This document shows positions 44,377 through 52,859 of a stretch of 64,000 nt of DNA, piece by piece. The DNA is from Sphingobium sp. CR2-8 (lineage in GTDB: Bacteria > Pseudomonadota > Alphaproteobacteria > Sphingomonadales > Sphingomonadaceae). The first letter of the stretch is position 1. Each line of letters begins with the position of its first letter. The stretch is from the NCBI RefSeq assembly GCF_035818615.1, contig NZ_JAYKZY010000002.1, forward strand, positions 1,428,501-1,492,500, given 5' to 3'. A model generated the notes under the pieces. That model worked only from the letters and a program-made list of their open reading frames with translations, was not told where the DNA came from and ran no database searches. The position numbers and the translations under genes were made by a program.

Positions 44377-46470
44377 ATGCCGCATCACAAGGCCATAATC
44401 ATTATGGGGATCGCGGCCACTGCCCTGATTGTGTCGAGTTGCGGCACGACGGTTCGCGACACCACCGATGCGGCGCTGAACCCCAATGATTGGACGGGGT
44501 TCGGACGCACCGGCGGCGAACAACATTATAGCCCGCTCGATGGGATCAACAGCGGCAATGTCGGCAAGCTGGGCCTGGTCTGGTCGATGGACCTGCCACC
44601 GCAGAACAGCGTGTCCGCGCCGCTGGCGATCGACGGGGTCGTCTATACCGCCACAGGGTACACCTTTGTCCGCGCGATCGATGCGGTGACCGGCAAGCTG
44701 TTATGGGAATATGACAGCAAGGCGGCCGAACTATCGGGTCGCAAGCTGCGCCAGGGCTGGGGCATACGCGGCCTTGCCTATGGCGAGGGCAAGATCTTCG
44801 TCGGCACGCATGACGGTCGCCTGCTGGCGATCGATGCGAAGACAGGTGCGCTTGCCTGGTCGTCGCGCACGCTGCCGATCGACAATCCCAGCTACATCAC
44901 CGGCCCGCCCCGCTATTTCGCGGGTAAGGTCATCATCGGCTTCGGCGGCGGCGATGTCAGTTCGGTGCGTGGTTATGTGACGACTTACGACGCGAAAACC
45001 GGCAAGCAACTTTGGCGCTTCTACACCGTGCCGGGCAATCCCAAGGATGGCTTCGAAAGCAAGGCCATGGAAATGGCGGCGCGGACCTGGGCCGGGGACT
45101 GGTGGAAATATGGCGGCGGCGGAACCGTTTGGAACGCGATGACCTATGACGTCAGCACGGATTCCATCATCCTGGGCGTCGGCAACGGTTCGCCTTGGAA
45201 CCACAAGGTGCGCAGCGAGGGCAAGGGCGACAATCTGTTCCTGGCGTCCGTCGTGGCGTTGGATGCAAAGACTGGGGCCTATAAATGGCATTATCAGGTC
45301 AATCCGGGCGAGACGTGGGACTATAACGCCTCGATGGACATGGAATTGGCTGACCTGACCATCGATGGAAAACGGCGTCAGGTATTGATGACCGCGCCCA
45401 AGAACGGCTTTTTCTACGTCATCGACCGGACCAACGGCAAGCTCATCTCAGCTGAACCCTTCGTCAAGGTCAGCTGGGCCAAGCGCATCGACCTCAAGAC
45501 CGGCCGCCCGGTCGAAGATCCCGACGCGCGCTATCCCGATGGCAAGACCTTCACCATGTGGCCCGGCCCGGTCGGCGCGCATACCTGGCTGCCGATGGCG
45601 TATAATCCCAAGGCAGGCCTCGTCTACATCCCGGCGATCGAGATGGCGACCAGCTATAATGACGTCGGCATCACGCGGGCCAACTGGGTGCGGACGCCCG
45701 GCAGCGCGGTGGACGGTGCGGCGATCCCCAATTATGTCGTCAAGGACGCCGGCCCCACCAACGCCACCAGCGCGCTATTGGCATGGGACCCGGTGCGCCA
45801 GCGCGCGGCGTGGAAAGTGCCGACGCCGGGGCCATGGAATGGCGGCGTGATGACCACTGCGGGCAACCTCGTCTTCCAGGGGCGGATCGACGGCCAGTTC
45901 AATGCCTATGCGGCCGACAGTGGCAAGCTGCTATGGCGCTTTGCCGCGCAGGCGCCCGTCACCGCGCCGCCGATCAGCTATGCCGTTAATGGCAAGCAAT
46001 ATGTAACTGTCATCACCGGCATGGGCACCAGCGGCGCGGCGTTCGGCACGCTGCTGCCGGTCAGCATCGACTATCGCACTCAGGCGCGGCGCATCCTGAC
46101 CTTTGCGCTCGATGGTAAGGCTACCCTGCCCAAAGCCGACATCGCGCCGCTGACGCCTGCCACGGACCCGGATTTCAAGCCCGATCCTGCTATGGAGGCA
46201 CGCGGGATGCTGACCTACGCGCTGCATTGCGCCGTCTGTCACGGCGTCAATGTCGTCGCGGCCGGCCATGCGCCCGATCTGCGGGCCTCCACCGTGCCAG
46301 TTGATCCCACGGCTTTTGCGACGGTCGTTCGGGACGGCGCGCTGGTGTCCAACGGCATGCCGCGTTTCGAAGAGTTCGACGATGCCGCCCTCGCGGCGCT
46401 ACGCCAATATATCCGGCGCAATAACGCCGACTGGCATCGGGGCGCCGTCCAGACACCGACCGGGAAATAG
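44377..46470 (+). CDS. PQQ-dependent quinohaemoprotein dehydrogenase, predicted lipoprotein
   Basis: A 697-residue PQQ alcohol-dehydrogenase-type beta propeller (about 36-590) fused to a C-terminal cytochrome c domain with CAVCH at 618-622. The N-terminus ends in a lipobox, VSSC at 19-22, so it may be anchored to a membrane facing the periplasm. The protein has no adjacent Cys pair, so the disulfide ring beside PQQ in classical methanol and quinohaemoprotein dehydrogenases is absent. NPGETWDYNAS provides the catalytic Asp. GGAGG lies 4 bases before the ATG. It would oxidise an alcohol and pass electrons to the respiratory chain. Confidence 0.93.
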   Translation: MPHHKAIIIMGIAATALIVSSCGTTVRDTTDAALNPNDWTGFGRTGGEQHYSPLDGINSGNVGKLGLVWSMDLPPQNSVSAPLAIDGVVYTATGYTFVRAIDAVTGKLLWEYDSKAAELSGRKLRQGWGIRGLAYGEGKIFVGTHDGRLLAIDAKTGALAWSSRTLPIDNPSYITGPPRYFAGKVIIGFGGGDVSSVRGYVTTYDAKTGKQLWRFYTVPGNPKDGFESKAMEMAARTWAGDWWKYGGGGTVWNAMTYDVSTDSIILGVGNGSPWNHKVRSEGKGDNLFLASVVALDAKTGAYKWHYQVNPGETWDYNASMDMELADLTIDGKRRQVLMTAPKNGFFYVIDRTNGKLISAEPFVKVSWAKRIDLKTGRPVEDPDARYPDGKTFTMWPGPVGAHTWLPMAYNPKAGLVYIPAIEMATSYNDVGITRANWVRTPGSAVDGAAIPNYVVKDAGPTNATSALLAWDPVRQRAAWKVPTPGPWNGGVMTTAGNLVFQGRIDGQFNAYAADSGKLLWRFAAQAPVTAPPISYAVNGKQYVTVITGMGTSGAAFGTLLPVSIDYRTQARRILTFALDGKATLPKADIAPLTPATDPDFKPDPAMEARGMLTYALHCAVCHGVNVVAAGHAPDLRASTVPVDPTAFATVVRDGALVSNGMPRFEEFDDAALAALRQYIRRNNADWHRGAVQTPTGK

Positions 46471-47209
46471 CGTCGACGGATGATCGGACATGTCTGGTCG
46501 GTGGATGTTTCGGGTCAATAGGACGCGCGCTTTTGCCACTGTGACGTCTGCCCCTAAAGCCGTAACGGCGGGGGTGCTTGAAAGGCGTTCGCGCAAACCT
46601 GATCGAAGCCTGACGGCGGCATGACAGCATGATCCGCCCTCACGGCAGCCCGGGATACAGACCACCGGTATCAGAAGCGGCTTCACCGCCGACCTCCGGC
46701 TCCGTTTTCGCTCCACTTCTGCCTGGATATGGCGGTGGTGAGCTAAATCCATGTGCGGGAGAGTATTTTGGTGACCCCTACGGGCACCCAGCAGTCATGG
46801 CAAGGTATTGATTTAAAGTCGGTTCTTGCTTCCGACCCACGATTGATACCATCACAAGTGCCATCTGTCCATTATTATCGCGTGGACTCTTATGGCATTG
46901 TTTGAGATGGCGCTTCATCGGCGGATGTGCCGGAAACACCAGTTTTGTCGCGCAGCTTTTGGCCGATTTCGGAATGTCGTTTTACCGGCGGGTAAGAGGG
47001 GATAGCCGCCGGCCGTCTTTAGGGCAGGCGACACAATCGTGGGCGAAAATAGCTGCCTGTCGTTCATCGACCAGTTGCAGGCGTGCCAATAGGGTGACAC
47101 GTTGCGCCACAATTGCAGGAACATTCGGTTCACCGATAACTCCGGTATATGATGCCTGTGCCTTGATCGGAATTACCTTCCGTTTACTCATGCTGAGTAT
47201 GGTCTGGCT
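46471..47209. other. gene-poor stretch at the edge of the catabolic region
   Basis: This 739-base stretch separates the dehydrogenase from the diguanylate cyclase gene. Base composition drops from GC-rich to more balanced near 46740. Short frames exist on both strands (for example a leftward one of 69 codons, 46982-47191, beginning MSKRKVIPIKAQ), but none shows a ribosome site together with a recognisable family. It marks the change from catabolic to accessory DNA. Confidence 0.5.
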
Positions 47210-48343
47210 ATGCCGCTGTTTTCTCGATCAACAAACCGAATGCGCCCAATTTCGCGCGACGATGCGGAGGGCGAGAACTCGGTAGTTTCTCACACCAGAC
47301 CTGCAGGTCCAGTGCACGATCGAGAACGCGCGAGGCGGAGGTTATTTGATGATGTCGGTGAGTTTCTGTTGGCTCACGATCTCTCCATAACTCCGTTGAA
47401 TTTTGGGCTTGCCCATGACTATCTTGCGCGCACCAATCGCGCAGTCGAACTCGAAATTGATGCGATAATAAAATCTGACGATCCGCTGTCGGATGCGGTT
47501 ATGCTGGAAATATCGCAGAGAACGAACCTCGTGCCAACAGCAGAAGCCCTTCTTGATATGCTTAAAAAAGCACAAAAGGGTGTCAATGTGCTGGATGGAA
47601 TAGCGACCGCCTCTCGTATATCTGTGCATATGTATGGCGATGCATTACGCGCAGATATCAATCAGGCCGAACGGGGCAAAGAAGTTAAGCCCTTAGTTTC
47701 TAAATTGCTGGAAATCACTTCTTCCATGGTGTCGCGCACGGACAAACTGCAGAACGAAATGGATCAGAATCAATCTGAAATATCTCGACTTAAGTCTAAG
47801 CTGGATGCGGCCCAACGTGCTGCGAACAAGGACGCTTTGACAAACCTCCCAAACCGACGCGCCTTCGATGCTCAGCTTGAACATGAAGCCAGCAAAGCAT
47901 TCGCAGACGGTGGTCAGCTTGTGCTGGCGATCTGCGACATTGATCATTTCAAGTCGATTAATGATACGCACGGTCATGATGCAGGAGACCGAGTTCTCCA
48001 GTTCGTTTCAAACCAGCTTAAGCAAAACTGCCGACGCTGTTTTGTTGCCCGGATTGGCGGGGAAGAGTTCGGGATATTGCTGCCGGGCCATTCCGTCCCA
48101 GATGCAATGGCCAAACTGGACGCTGCACGTCAAAACCTTAGCGAACGAAACATTGTCAATCGTCGCACTGAGCGCGCTATGGGGCGTGTGACATTTTCAG
48201 CAGGTTTGGCCGACCGGTTGAACTATGTCGACGGGAGCACTGCGCTAAAGGCGGCTGATGAGGCTCTTTACCTCGCCAAGCGCACTGGTCGGGATCGAGT
48301 GTGTGCCGCTTCTTTCGTTCCTCGATCTTCAATAGCCGAGTGA
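47210..48343 (+). CDS. diguanylate cyclase (GGDEF domain)
   Basis: A 377-residue protein with a C-terminal GGDEF domain, about 200-370, that makes cyclic di-GMP. The active site is GGEEF at 283-287 and CDIDHFKSINDTHGHDAGD is intact. The RxxD product-inhibition site is missing (C274 and C277 stand there). The N-terminal 170 residues are helical, unlike PAS or GAF, with a coiled coil near 175-203. There is no membrane segment. Base use is less GC-rich than in the catabolic half. An IS66 copy is inserted 61 bases after its stop. Confidence 0.93.
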   Translation: MPLFSRSTNRMRPISRDDAEGENSVVSHTRPAGPVHDRERARRRLFDDVGEFLLAHDLSITPLNFGLAHDYLARTNRAVELEIDAIIKSDDPLSDAVMLEISQRTNLVPTAEALLDMLKKAQKGVNVLDGIATASRISVHMYGDALRADINQAERGKEVKPLVSKLLEITSSMVSRTDKLQNEMDQNQSEISRLKSKLDAAQRAANKDALTNLPNRRAFDAQLEHEASKAFADGGQLVLAICDIDHFKSINDTHGHDAGDRVLQFVSNQLKQNCRRCFVARIGGEEFGILLPGHSVPDAMAKLDAARQNLSERNIVNRRTERAMGRVTFSAGLADRLNYVDGSTALKAADEALYLAKRTGRDRVCAASFVPRSSIAE

Positions 48344-48396
48344 TTTCATCCAAGCAGGATCGACGTTTAGTATGTCTTTGATAAAACGACGTCCCA

Positions 48397-48404
48397 GCGG
48401 CATG
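48397..48404. repeat. left target-site duplication of IS66
   Basis: GCGGCATG directly before the left inverted repeat; the identical octamer follows the right end at 51030-51037. It shows that the element entered here by transposition and that the flanks were once continuous. Confidence 0.95.
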
Positions 48405-48459
48405 GTAAGCGGTAAAAATCCCCCACGTGGCCTTGGGAGCGGTGCTGTCATCTGAGTGA

Positions 48460-50073
48460 TCAGGCGGCGCTTGCGATGCTGCTTAGTTCGAACGAAGCTT
48501 GGGCGGCGTTGGCATCGAGCCAGTTGTACGGCAACAGATCGTCGATGGGATCGGTGTCTGCGCGGGTGATGATCCGGGCCAGGACATCGCAGAGATAGGC
48601 GTAGGGATTGACGTCCAGCATCTTGCAGGTTTCGACCAGCGAGGAGATCGCTGCCCAGTTTTCGGCGCCGAGTTGGTGGCCGGTGAAGAGTGCATTTTTT
48701 CTTTGGAGAGTCACCGGCCTGACGGCCCGTTCGGCGGCGTTGTTGTCGATCTCGATCCTGCCGTCGTCGAGGAACCGGGTAAAGCCCGCCCAGCGCTTGA
48801 GCGCATATTTCATCGCATCGCTCGTTGCCGATCCAGCCATCATGCGCGGTGCGGTGGCGGCGAACCAGGCATGGAGCTTGTCGACCAGTGGACGGGTTCG
48901 CTCCTGCCTGACGGCAAGGCGTTCCTCGGCCGCGCGCCCCCGGATTTCCTTCTCGATGCGATAGATTTCGGCAATGCGCTGCAAGGCGTCCTGCGCGACC
49001 GGGGCATCGCTGCCTGCATCGACGAAGCCGCGTCGCAGGTGAGCCCAACAAAAGGACTTCGTGACGCCGGCGTCGGCGCTATCATCCTTGCCGAACTGGT
49101 CATAAGCCTGCCAGGCATCGACCTGTAGGATGCCCTGGTATGACCCTAGCAACTGCCTGGCCCACATTTTTCCGCGTCCCGGCATATAGGTATAGAGCGC
49201 CAGAGGCGGATCGACGCCGCCATGAGCGCGATCGTCGCACACTATGACCCACATGTAGCCGGTTTTCGTCTTGCCCGTTCCCGGTGCCAGCACCTTGACC
49301 GTAGTTTCGTCGACGAACAGACGGGCACGGGCAAGCGCATCGGCGCGCATCCTGTCGGTGATCGGCATCAGCGCAGCGATGCCGCGACCAACCCAGTTCG
49401 CCAGAGTGGCGCGGCTGATCTCGATGCCTTGCCGGGCGAAGATCTTCGACTGACGGTAAAGCGGCAAGTGGTCGCAATATTTGTTGATCAGAACATCGGC
49501 GATCAGCGCTTCGGTCGGCAAGCCGCCCGGCACGACATGTGCCGGTGCCAACGCCTGGCGAACGCCGTCGCTACAGCAGCGGCAGGCATAGCGGGGTCGG
49601 ATCGTCACCATCACACGATGCTGGGCCGGGATGATGTCGAGCCTTTCGGACCGGTCCTCACCGATCTTGTGTAGCGCCCCGCCACAGGCACATTCCAGGC
49701 TTTCGGGCTCGATCACTGTCTCGAAGCGCGGCAGATGCGCTGGCAGTGATGCGCGCTCGGCATCCGGAGCCCGTCGACGACGCGGCCTGAGGCCATAACG
49801 TTCGGCCTCCTCGGCGGTCTTGTCCTGCAAGCCATCGGCTTCGCCAAGGGCGACGCCCTGGTCTTCCAGCGTCAATGCCAGTTGATCGACCGGGAGCTTT
49901 TCCGAACGCTTGCCGAAGGTCGAGCGGTTGATCAGCTTGAGGATATGTTCAAGCCGCGCCGCGCGAGCGCGCTCGGCCAGCACCATCGCCTTGAGCTGCT
50001 CCACATTATCGGGAAGCTCGTCATATCCAGCCTCCGGGCTGGTCTCGAGAGGGGGTTCAGGATGCGCCGCCAC
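48460..50073 (-). CDS. tnpC: IS66 family transposase TnpC
   Basis: A 537-residue IS66 transposase. The N-terminus has the coiled-coil/leucine-rich part and NRSTFGKRSEKLP; a Cys-rich zinc-finger region near 110-155 (CACGG, CRCCSDG) precedes the DDE catalytic core with FVDETTVKVL and WAHLRRGF, and the C-terminus has the IS66 C domain with NNAAERAVRP. It is full length and lies inside complete terminal repeats. Confidence 0.96.
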   Translation of the reverse strand: MAAHPEPPLETSPEAGYDELPDNVEQLKAMVLAERARAARLEHILKLINRSTFGKRSEKLPVDQLALTLEDQGVALGEADGLQDKTAEEAERYGLRPRRRRAPDAERASLPAHLPRFETVIEPESLECACGGALHKIGEDRSERLDIIPAQHRVMVTIRPRYACRCCSDGVRQALAPAHVVPGGLPTEALIADVLINKYCDHLPLYRQSKIFARQGIEISRATLANWVGRGIAALMPITDRMRADALARARLFVDETTVKVLAPGTGKTKTGYMWVIVCDDRAHGGVDPPLALYTYMPGRGKMWARQLLGSYQGILQVDAWQAYDQFGKDDSADAGVTKSFCWAHLRRGFVDAGSDAPVAQDALQRIAEIYRIEKEIRGRAAEERLAVRQERTRPLVDKLHAWFAATAPRMMAGSATSDAMKYALKRWAGFTRFLDDGRIEIDNNAAERAVRPVTLQRKNALFTGHQLGAENWAAISSLVETCKMLDVNPYAYLCDVLARIITRADTDPIDDLLPYNWLDANAAQASFELSSIASAA

Positions 50074-50140
50074 GCCCGTATTCTAGCCGGTTTCGCACGG
50101 CTGGGAACACCCCTGCGCCAGACAAAATCAGGCGTGCGAT

Positions 50141-50494
50141 CTACTGTGCATGAAGTGGTTTTGGCACGCGCGGCACATGCATGCGCGACCAGTCCAGCCC
50201 CTCGAACAACGCCGAAGCCTGGGCCGCCGACAGCTTCATCACGCCGTCTCCCGGTCGGGGCCAGCGGAACTTCCCATCCTGCAACCGCTTCGTCACGAGT
50301 ACGAGCCCGGTGCCATCCCATAGCAGGAGTTTTATCCTGTCTGCCCGGCGTGCCCGGAAGACAAAAAGCATGCCTGAGAATGGGTCGAGCCGCAGTTCCT
50401 GCTGCACCAGTGAGGCGAGGCCTACCATGCCCTTCCTGAAGTCCACGGGCTGGGTTGCAACCAGCACCTTCAACGGCCCGGGCGGGATGATCAC
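50141..50494 (-). CDS. tnpB: IS66 accessory protein TnpB
   Basis: A 117-residue IS66 Orf2 protein: VDFRKGMVGLASLVQQEL and MLFVFRARRADRIKLLLWDGTG are family-specific. It starts at GTG 50494, overlapping the TGA of tnpA (GTGA), so translation is coupled. It is needed for IS66 transposition but its exact role is unclear. Confidence 0.95.
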   Translation of the reverse strand: MIIPPGPLKVLVATQPVDFRKGMVGLASLVQQELRLDPFSGMLFVFRARRADRIKLLLWDGTGLVLVTKRLQDGKFRWPRPGDGVMKLSAAQASALFEGLDWSRMHVPRVPKPLHAQ

Positions 50495-50952
50495 GTGGTC
50501 ACCCGCGCGGCCAGGAGCACCCGCTCGATATGGTCGGCATCGACGTGCGACGGGATGCGGATCGACAGCCCGCGGGTCTCGATGACGATCTCACCGCCAC
50601 TCCTCAGGCTCGCGGGCAACGATGACACTGAGGGCGCCGGTGGCCCGGAAGATGGCGGCGGTACGGGAGGTGCAGCCGGGTCTTCGATCACCGCGGGAAC
50701 AAAGGCCATCCCCTCGGCCCGCTCTCGGAAACGCCCTCGCCAGTTATAAAGCTGTTGCGGGAGCATGCCATGACGCCGCGCCACCTCAGACACATTCGCT
50801 CCCTGCTTGAAGCTCTCCTCAATGATCCGCGCCTTCGCCGCCGGAGTCCATCCACGGTTGCCATTCGACAAGGGAATGACATCAAGACGCTCGGCCTTGC
50901 CTACCCTCTCAGCCCTTTCAGTTTCGAAACCCGTTTCGAAATCACCACTCAT
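50491..50952 (-). CDS. tnpA: IS66 accessory protein TnpA
   Basis: A 153-residue protein starting at ATG 50952 (MSGDFETG) with GAGG 5 bases ahead. It has a helix-turn-helix of the transposase-8 type (WTPAAKARIIEESFKQGANVSEVARRHG in part) and a Pro-rich middle segment. It probably binds element DNA. It overlaps tnpB by 4 bases. Confidence 0.93.
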   Translation of the reverse strand: MSGDFETGFETERAERVGKAERLDVIPLSNGNRGWTPAAKARIIEESFKQGANVSEVARRHGMLPQQLYNWRGRFRERAEGMAFVPAVIEDPAAPPVPPPSSGPPAPSVSSLPASLRSGGEIVIETRGLSIRIPSHVDADHIERVLLAARVTT

Positions 50953-51029
50953 CGCAACCTCGCAAATGCAAGGCGCACTAATTACCAAATCGCCAAATCA
51001 TGAAAATGTGGGGGATTTTTACCGCTTAC

Positions 51030-51344
51030 GCGGCATGTACATAGTTTCAGTACTTATTAAATTGCTTCGGGAGATGGTACTCGGGGCTATGACGTTGGCG
51101 GGATCGTCAGGATCTCCGTCGGCTCCCCATAGCGGTCCCCATTGGTGATCCTTGGTAGGCTTTCGCACAATGTTGGAAACAACGGCAAACAATGCGGTCG
51201 AGCTAACCTACTGATACCGATCACCTTAATTTCGGATTAAACACTCACTGCTTCAGCATCCACCCGAAATCGATTTGTTGCTATGTTGGAACAAACGGTT
51301 TCCGCGACAGTTACTACATCCACAAATCGTGGAGGATAAGTGCT
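51030..51344. other. intergenic stretch right of IS66
   Basis: It opens with the right copy of the IS66 target duplication (51030-51037). The rest holds no recognised gene. Near its end lies a possible stress-sigma promoter (51289-51313) for the small membrane protein gene. Before IS66 entered, a leftward frame of about 24 codons (MYMPLGRRFIKDIL...) spanned the insertion point, but its status as a gene is doubtful. Confidence 0.5.
51289..51313 (+). promoter_or_regulatory. possible EcfG (general stress) promoter
   Basis: GGAAC at 51289-51293 and AGTT at 51310-51313 are 16 bases apart. Alphaproteobacterial EcfG promoters read GGAAC-N16/17-cGTT, so only one base of the -10 part differs. It stands 31 bases before the start of the downstream small gene. 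It is a match by eye only. Confidence 0.5.
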
Positions 51345-51620
51345 ATGGTCGACGTTCGTGATGATCGTTTCATTGTGAAGAAGAGCAATACCGGACGGAC
51401 GATTGCAATTCTTGCGATACTCGCGCTTGCGATAGTGGGTCTTTTGTTCGCCACCGGCTTCTGGAGCGCAGATGTTAAAGGTGGCGACTTGCCGGAAGTC
51501 AGCGTCGATGGCGGCGCGCTGCCCAAGGTCGATGTCGATAGTAAGGAAGTCGTTGTCGGCACCAAGAAGGAAGAAATTGAAGTTCCGACTGTCGGCGTCA
51601 AGGACAACGGCGGCGAATAA
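51345..51620 (+). CDS. small single-pass membrane protein
   Basis: A 91-residue protein of unknown function. After a charged 18-residue N-terminus there is one hydrophobic segment at about 19-40 (TIAILAILALAIVGLLFATGF), then a hydrophilic, Val/Lys/Glu-rich tail with repeats of the pattern (L/V)P(E/K)V(S/D)VD. GGAGGATAAG precedes the ATG. It stands alone, with a possible EcfG promoter upstream and a strong terminator downstream, so a role in the envelope under stress is conceivable. Confidence 0.75.
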   Translation: MVDVRDDRFIVKKSNTGRTIAILAILALAIVGLLFATGFWSADVKGGDLPEVSVDGGALPKVDVDSKEVVVGTKKEEIEVPTVGVKDNGGE

Positions 51621-51644
51621 GGTTTCGCTCCCATAGCGAATGGA

Positions 51645-51677
51645 AGGCTCTCCATATCACTATGGAGAGCCTTTTTC
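51645..51677 (+). terminator. rho-independent terminator
   Basis: A 13-base perfect stem (AAGGCTCTCCATA and complement), a 4-base loop and TTTTT follow the small membrane protein gene by 24 bases. It is one of the clearest terminators in the window. Confidence 0.9.
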
Positions 51678-51701
51678 ATTTACGAGGCAGCAACCACTGG
51701 T

Positions 51702-51860
51702 GACTTGCCCCCCCGAGAGTTTTCCCCCTCTAACGTAGAGTCTGCCCACAGAGGCGCAGACGTATGAGGAAGAGCCGTTTTACCGAGGCCCGGATTATCG
51801 GGATGATCAAAGGACAGGAGGCCGGGCTATCGACGGTTCACCCTGCAAAGTCGTGGTAGC
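51702..51860 (+). mobile_element. remnant of an IS3-type element (orfA start)
   Basis: From ATG at 51765 the frame reads MRKSRFTEARIIGMIKGQEA, the usual opening of an IS3-family OrfA (MKKSRFTEEQI-type). Likeness ends at 51839 and the frame stops at 51858-51860. The preceding 60 bases, with the CCCCCCCGAGAGTTTTCCCC stretch, look like the left end of such an element. The rest is missing, so it is a dead fragment. Confidence 0.7.
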
Positions 51861-52128
51861 TATTGCCATTCATCGGTCAAAATCCGCATGTCGTTTTTTC
51901 CTAAACCCGACGATTATCGGTCACTTCTTTAGCTATTCGTGCAAATGGCGGGTTTGGGCGATGTGCGCGTCGAGGTTAATCTAAACGACGGGAAATGACG
52001 CACACCGGACAAGTGCGGCTTCCCAGCAGAAGTGTCGTACGTAAAGCTTTATAGCTGACGATGTTTCGCCCTAAATGGATCGTGTTCGCTCGTGTTTGGT
52101 TGATACACTTACCTCAAGGAGAACCATC

Positions 52129-52575
52129 ATGACCACAGATAGCACGATCTCAACGCTGAACGGCCTGATCAAGACCACCCTCGATAGCATGAAGGGTTAT
52201 CAGGACGCTGCGAAGGATGCTGAAAGCACGCAATTCGCGACGATGTTCGCAGATTTCGCGCGGGACCGTAGCGCAGCAGCGACCGATCTTCAGGCCGAAG
52301 TTCGCCGCCTTAATGGAAACCCTGAGGACGACAGCAGCTTCCTCGCAGCGGCTCACCGCACCTTCATGGACCTGAAGCAAGCGTTCACTGGCAAGGACGA
52401 CAAAGCAATCATTCAGGAAGTCGAGCGTGGTGAAGATCACATCAAGGCCAAGTTTGAAGGCGCGCTTCGCGACACGAACCTGGATCCGTCTTCGCGTGCT
52501 GTTGTAGAAAAGGCGTTCGTATCGGTCAGAGAAGGCCACGATAAAATGAGCGCGCTGAAGCACAGCATTGCATAA
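52129..52575 (+). CDS. DUF2383 / PA2169-type four-helix-bundle protein
   Basis: A 148-residue all-helical, ferritin-like-bundle protein of the PA2169 (DUF2383) group. The opening TISTLNGLIKTTLDSMKGYQDAAKDAES and the central ERGEDHIKAKFEGAL are family features. It is cytoplasmic. AAGGAG lies 8 bases before the ATG. Members are often stress-induced and of unknown biochemical role. A terminator hairpin follows. It stands alone between an IS3 remnant and IS21. Confidence 0.88.
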   Translation: MTTDSTISTLNGLIKTTLDSMKGYQDAAKDAESTQFATMFADFARDRSAAATDLQAEVRRLNGNPEDDSSFLAAAHRTFMDLKQAFTGKDDKAIIQEVERGEDHIKAKFEGALRDTNLDPSSRAVVEKAFVSVREGHDKMSALKHSIA

Positions 52576-52582
52576 CTGGTTG

Positions 52583-52607
52583 AGGCCGCCCCTTTGCGGG
52601 CGGCCTT
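52583..52607 (+). terminator. rho-independent terminator
   Basis: The stem AGGCCGCCC pairs with GGGCGGCCT around a short loop, 8 bases after the DUF2383 stop. The T run is short (TTATT). Confidence 0.75.
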
Positions 52608-52859
52608 ATTCGTATGGACGACGGCCAACTGACCGGTCCTCCGTCATTTACGGTGCCTCCGAAATAGCGATGGGCGTCCGCTTTCGGTGTCAATCGGCGT
52701 CCAAACGGGACCCCCGATCAGCGCGCAAAAGGGACCCCCTTTCGAGTATGGCACGACGGTCGAGGAATGCTCCTTGCGCTGCGCGCGGCGTAGGGAGGGC
52801 GGAGCCCGACCGGAGGCGCGCGCAGCGCAAAGCATCTTAATCCCGACCTGCGGCGGGGA

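Larger units (their letters stand above)
48405..51029 (-). mobile_element. complete IS66-family insertion sequence
   Basis: The element is 2625 bp with perfect 22-bp terminal inverted repeats that begin GTAAGCGGTAAAAATC (48405-48426 and 51008-51029). It carries the three standard genes tnpA, tnpB and tnpC, all leftward. GCGGCATG is repeated directly on both sides (48397-48404 and 51030-51037), the 8-bp target duplication typical of IS66. All frames are intact, so it may still be active. Confidence 0.97.

Noticed and set aside
46982..47191. Leftward frame of 69 codons starting MSKRKVIPIK
   Set aside because: The N-terminus looks gene-like, but no ribosome site and no recognisable family were found, so it was left as part of the gap.
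46902..47285. Rightward frame of 127 codons before the diguanylate cyclase
   Set aside because: There is no ribosome site, the composition is Arg/Cys-rich and it overlaps the start of the GGDEF gene in another frame.
51640..51680. Perfect inverted repeat as a possible small-RNA or insertion-element end
   Set aside because: Its stem, short loop and T run directly after a stop codon fit a plain terminator.
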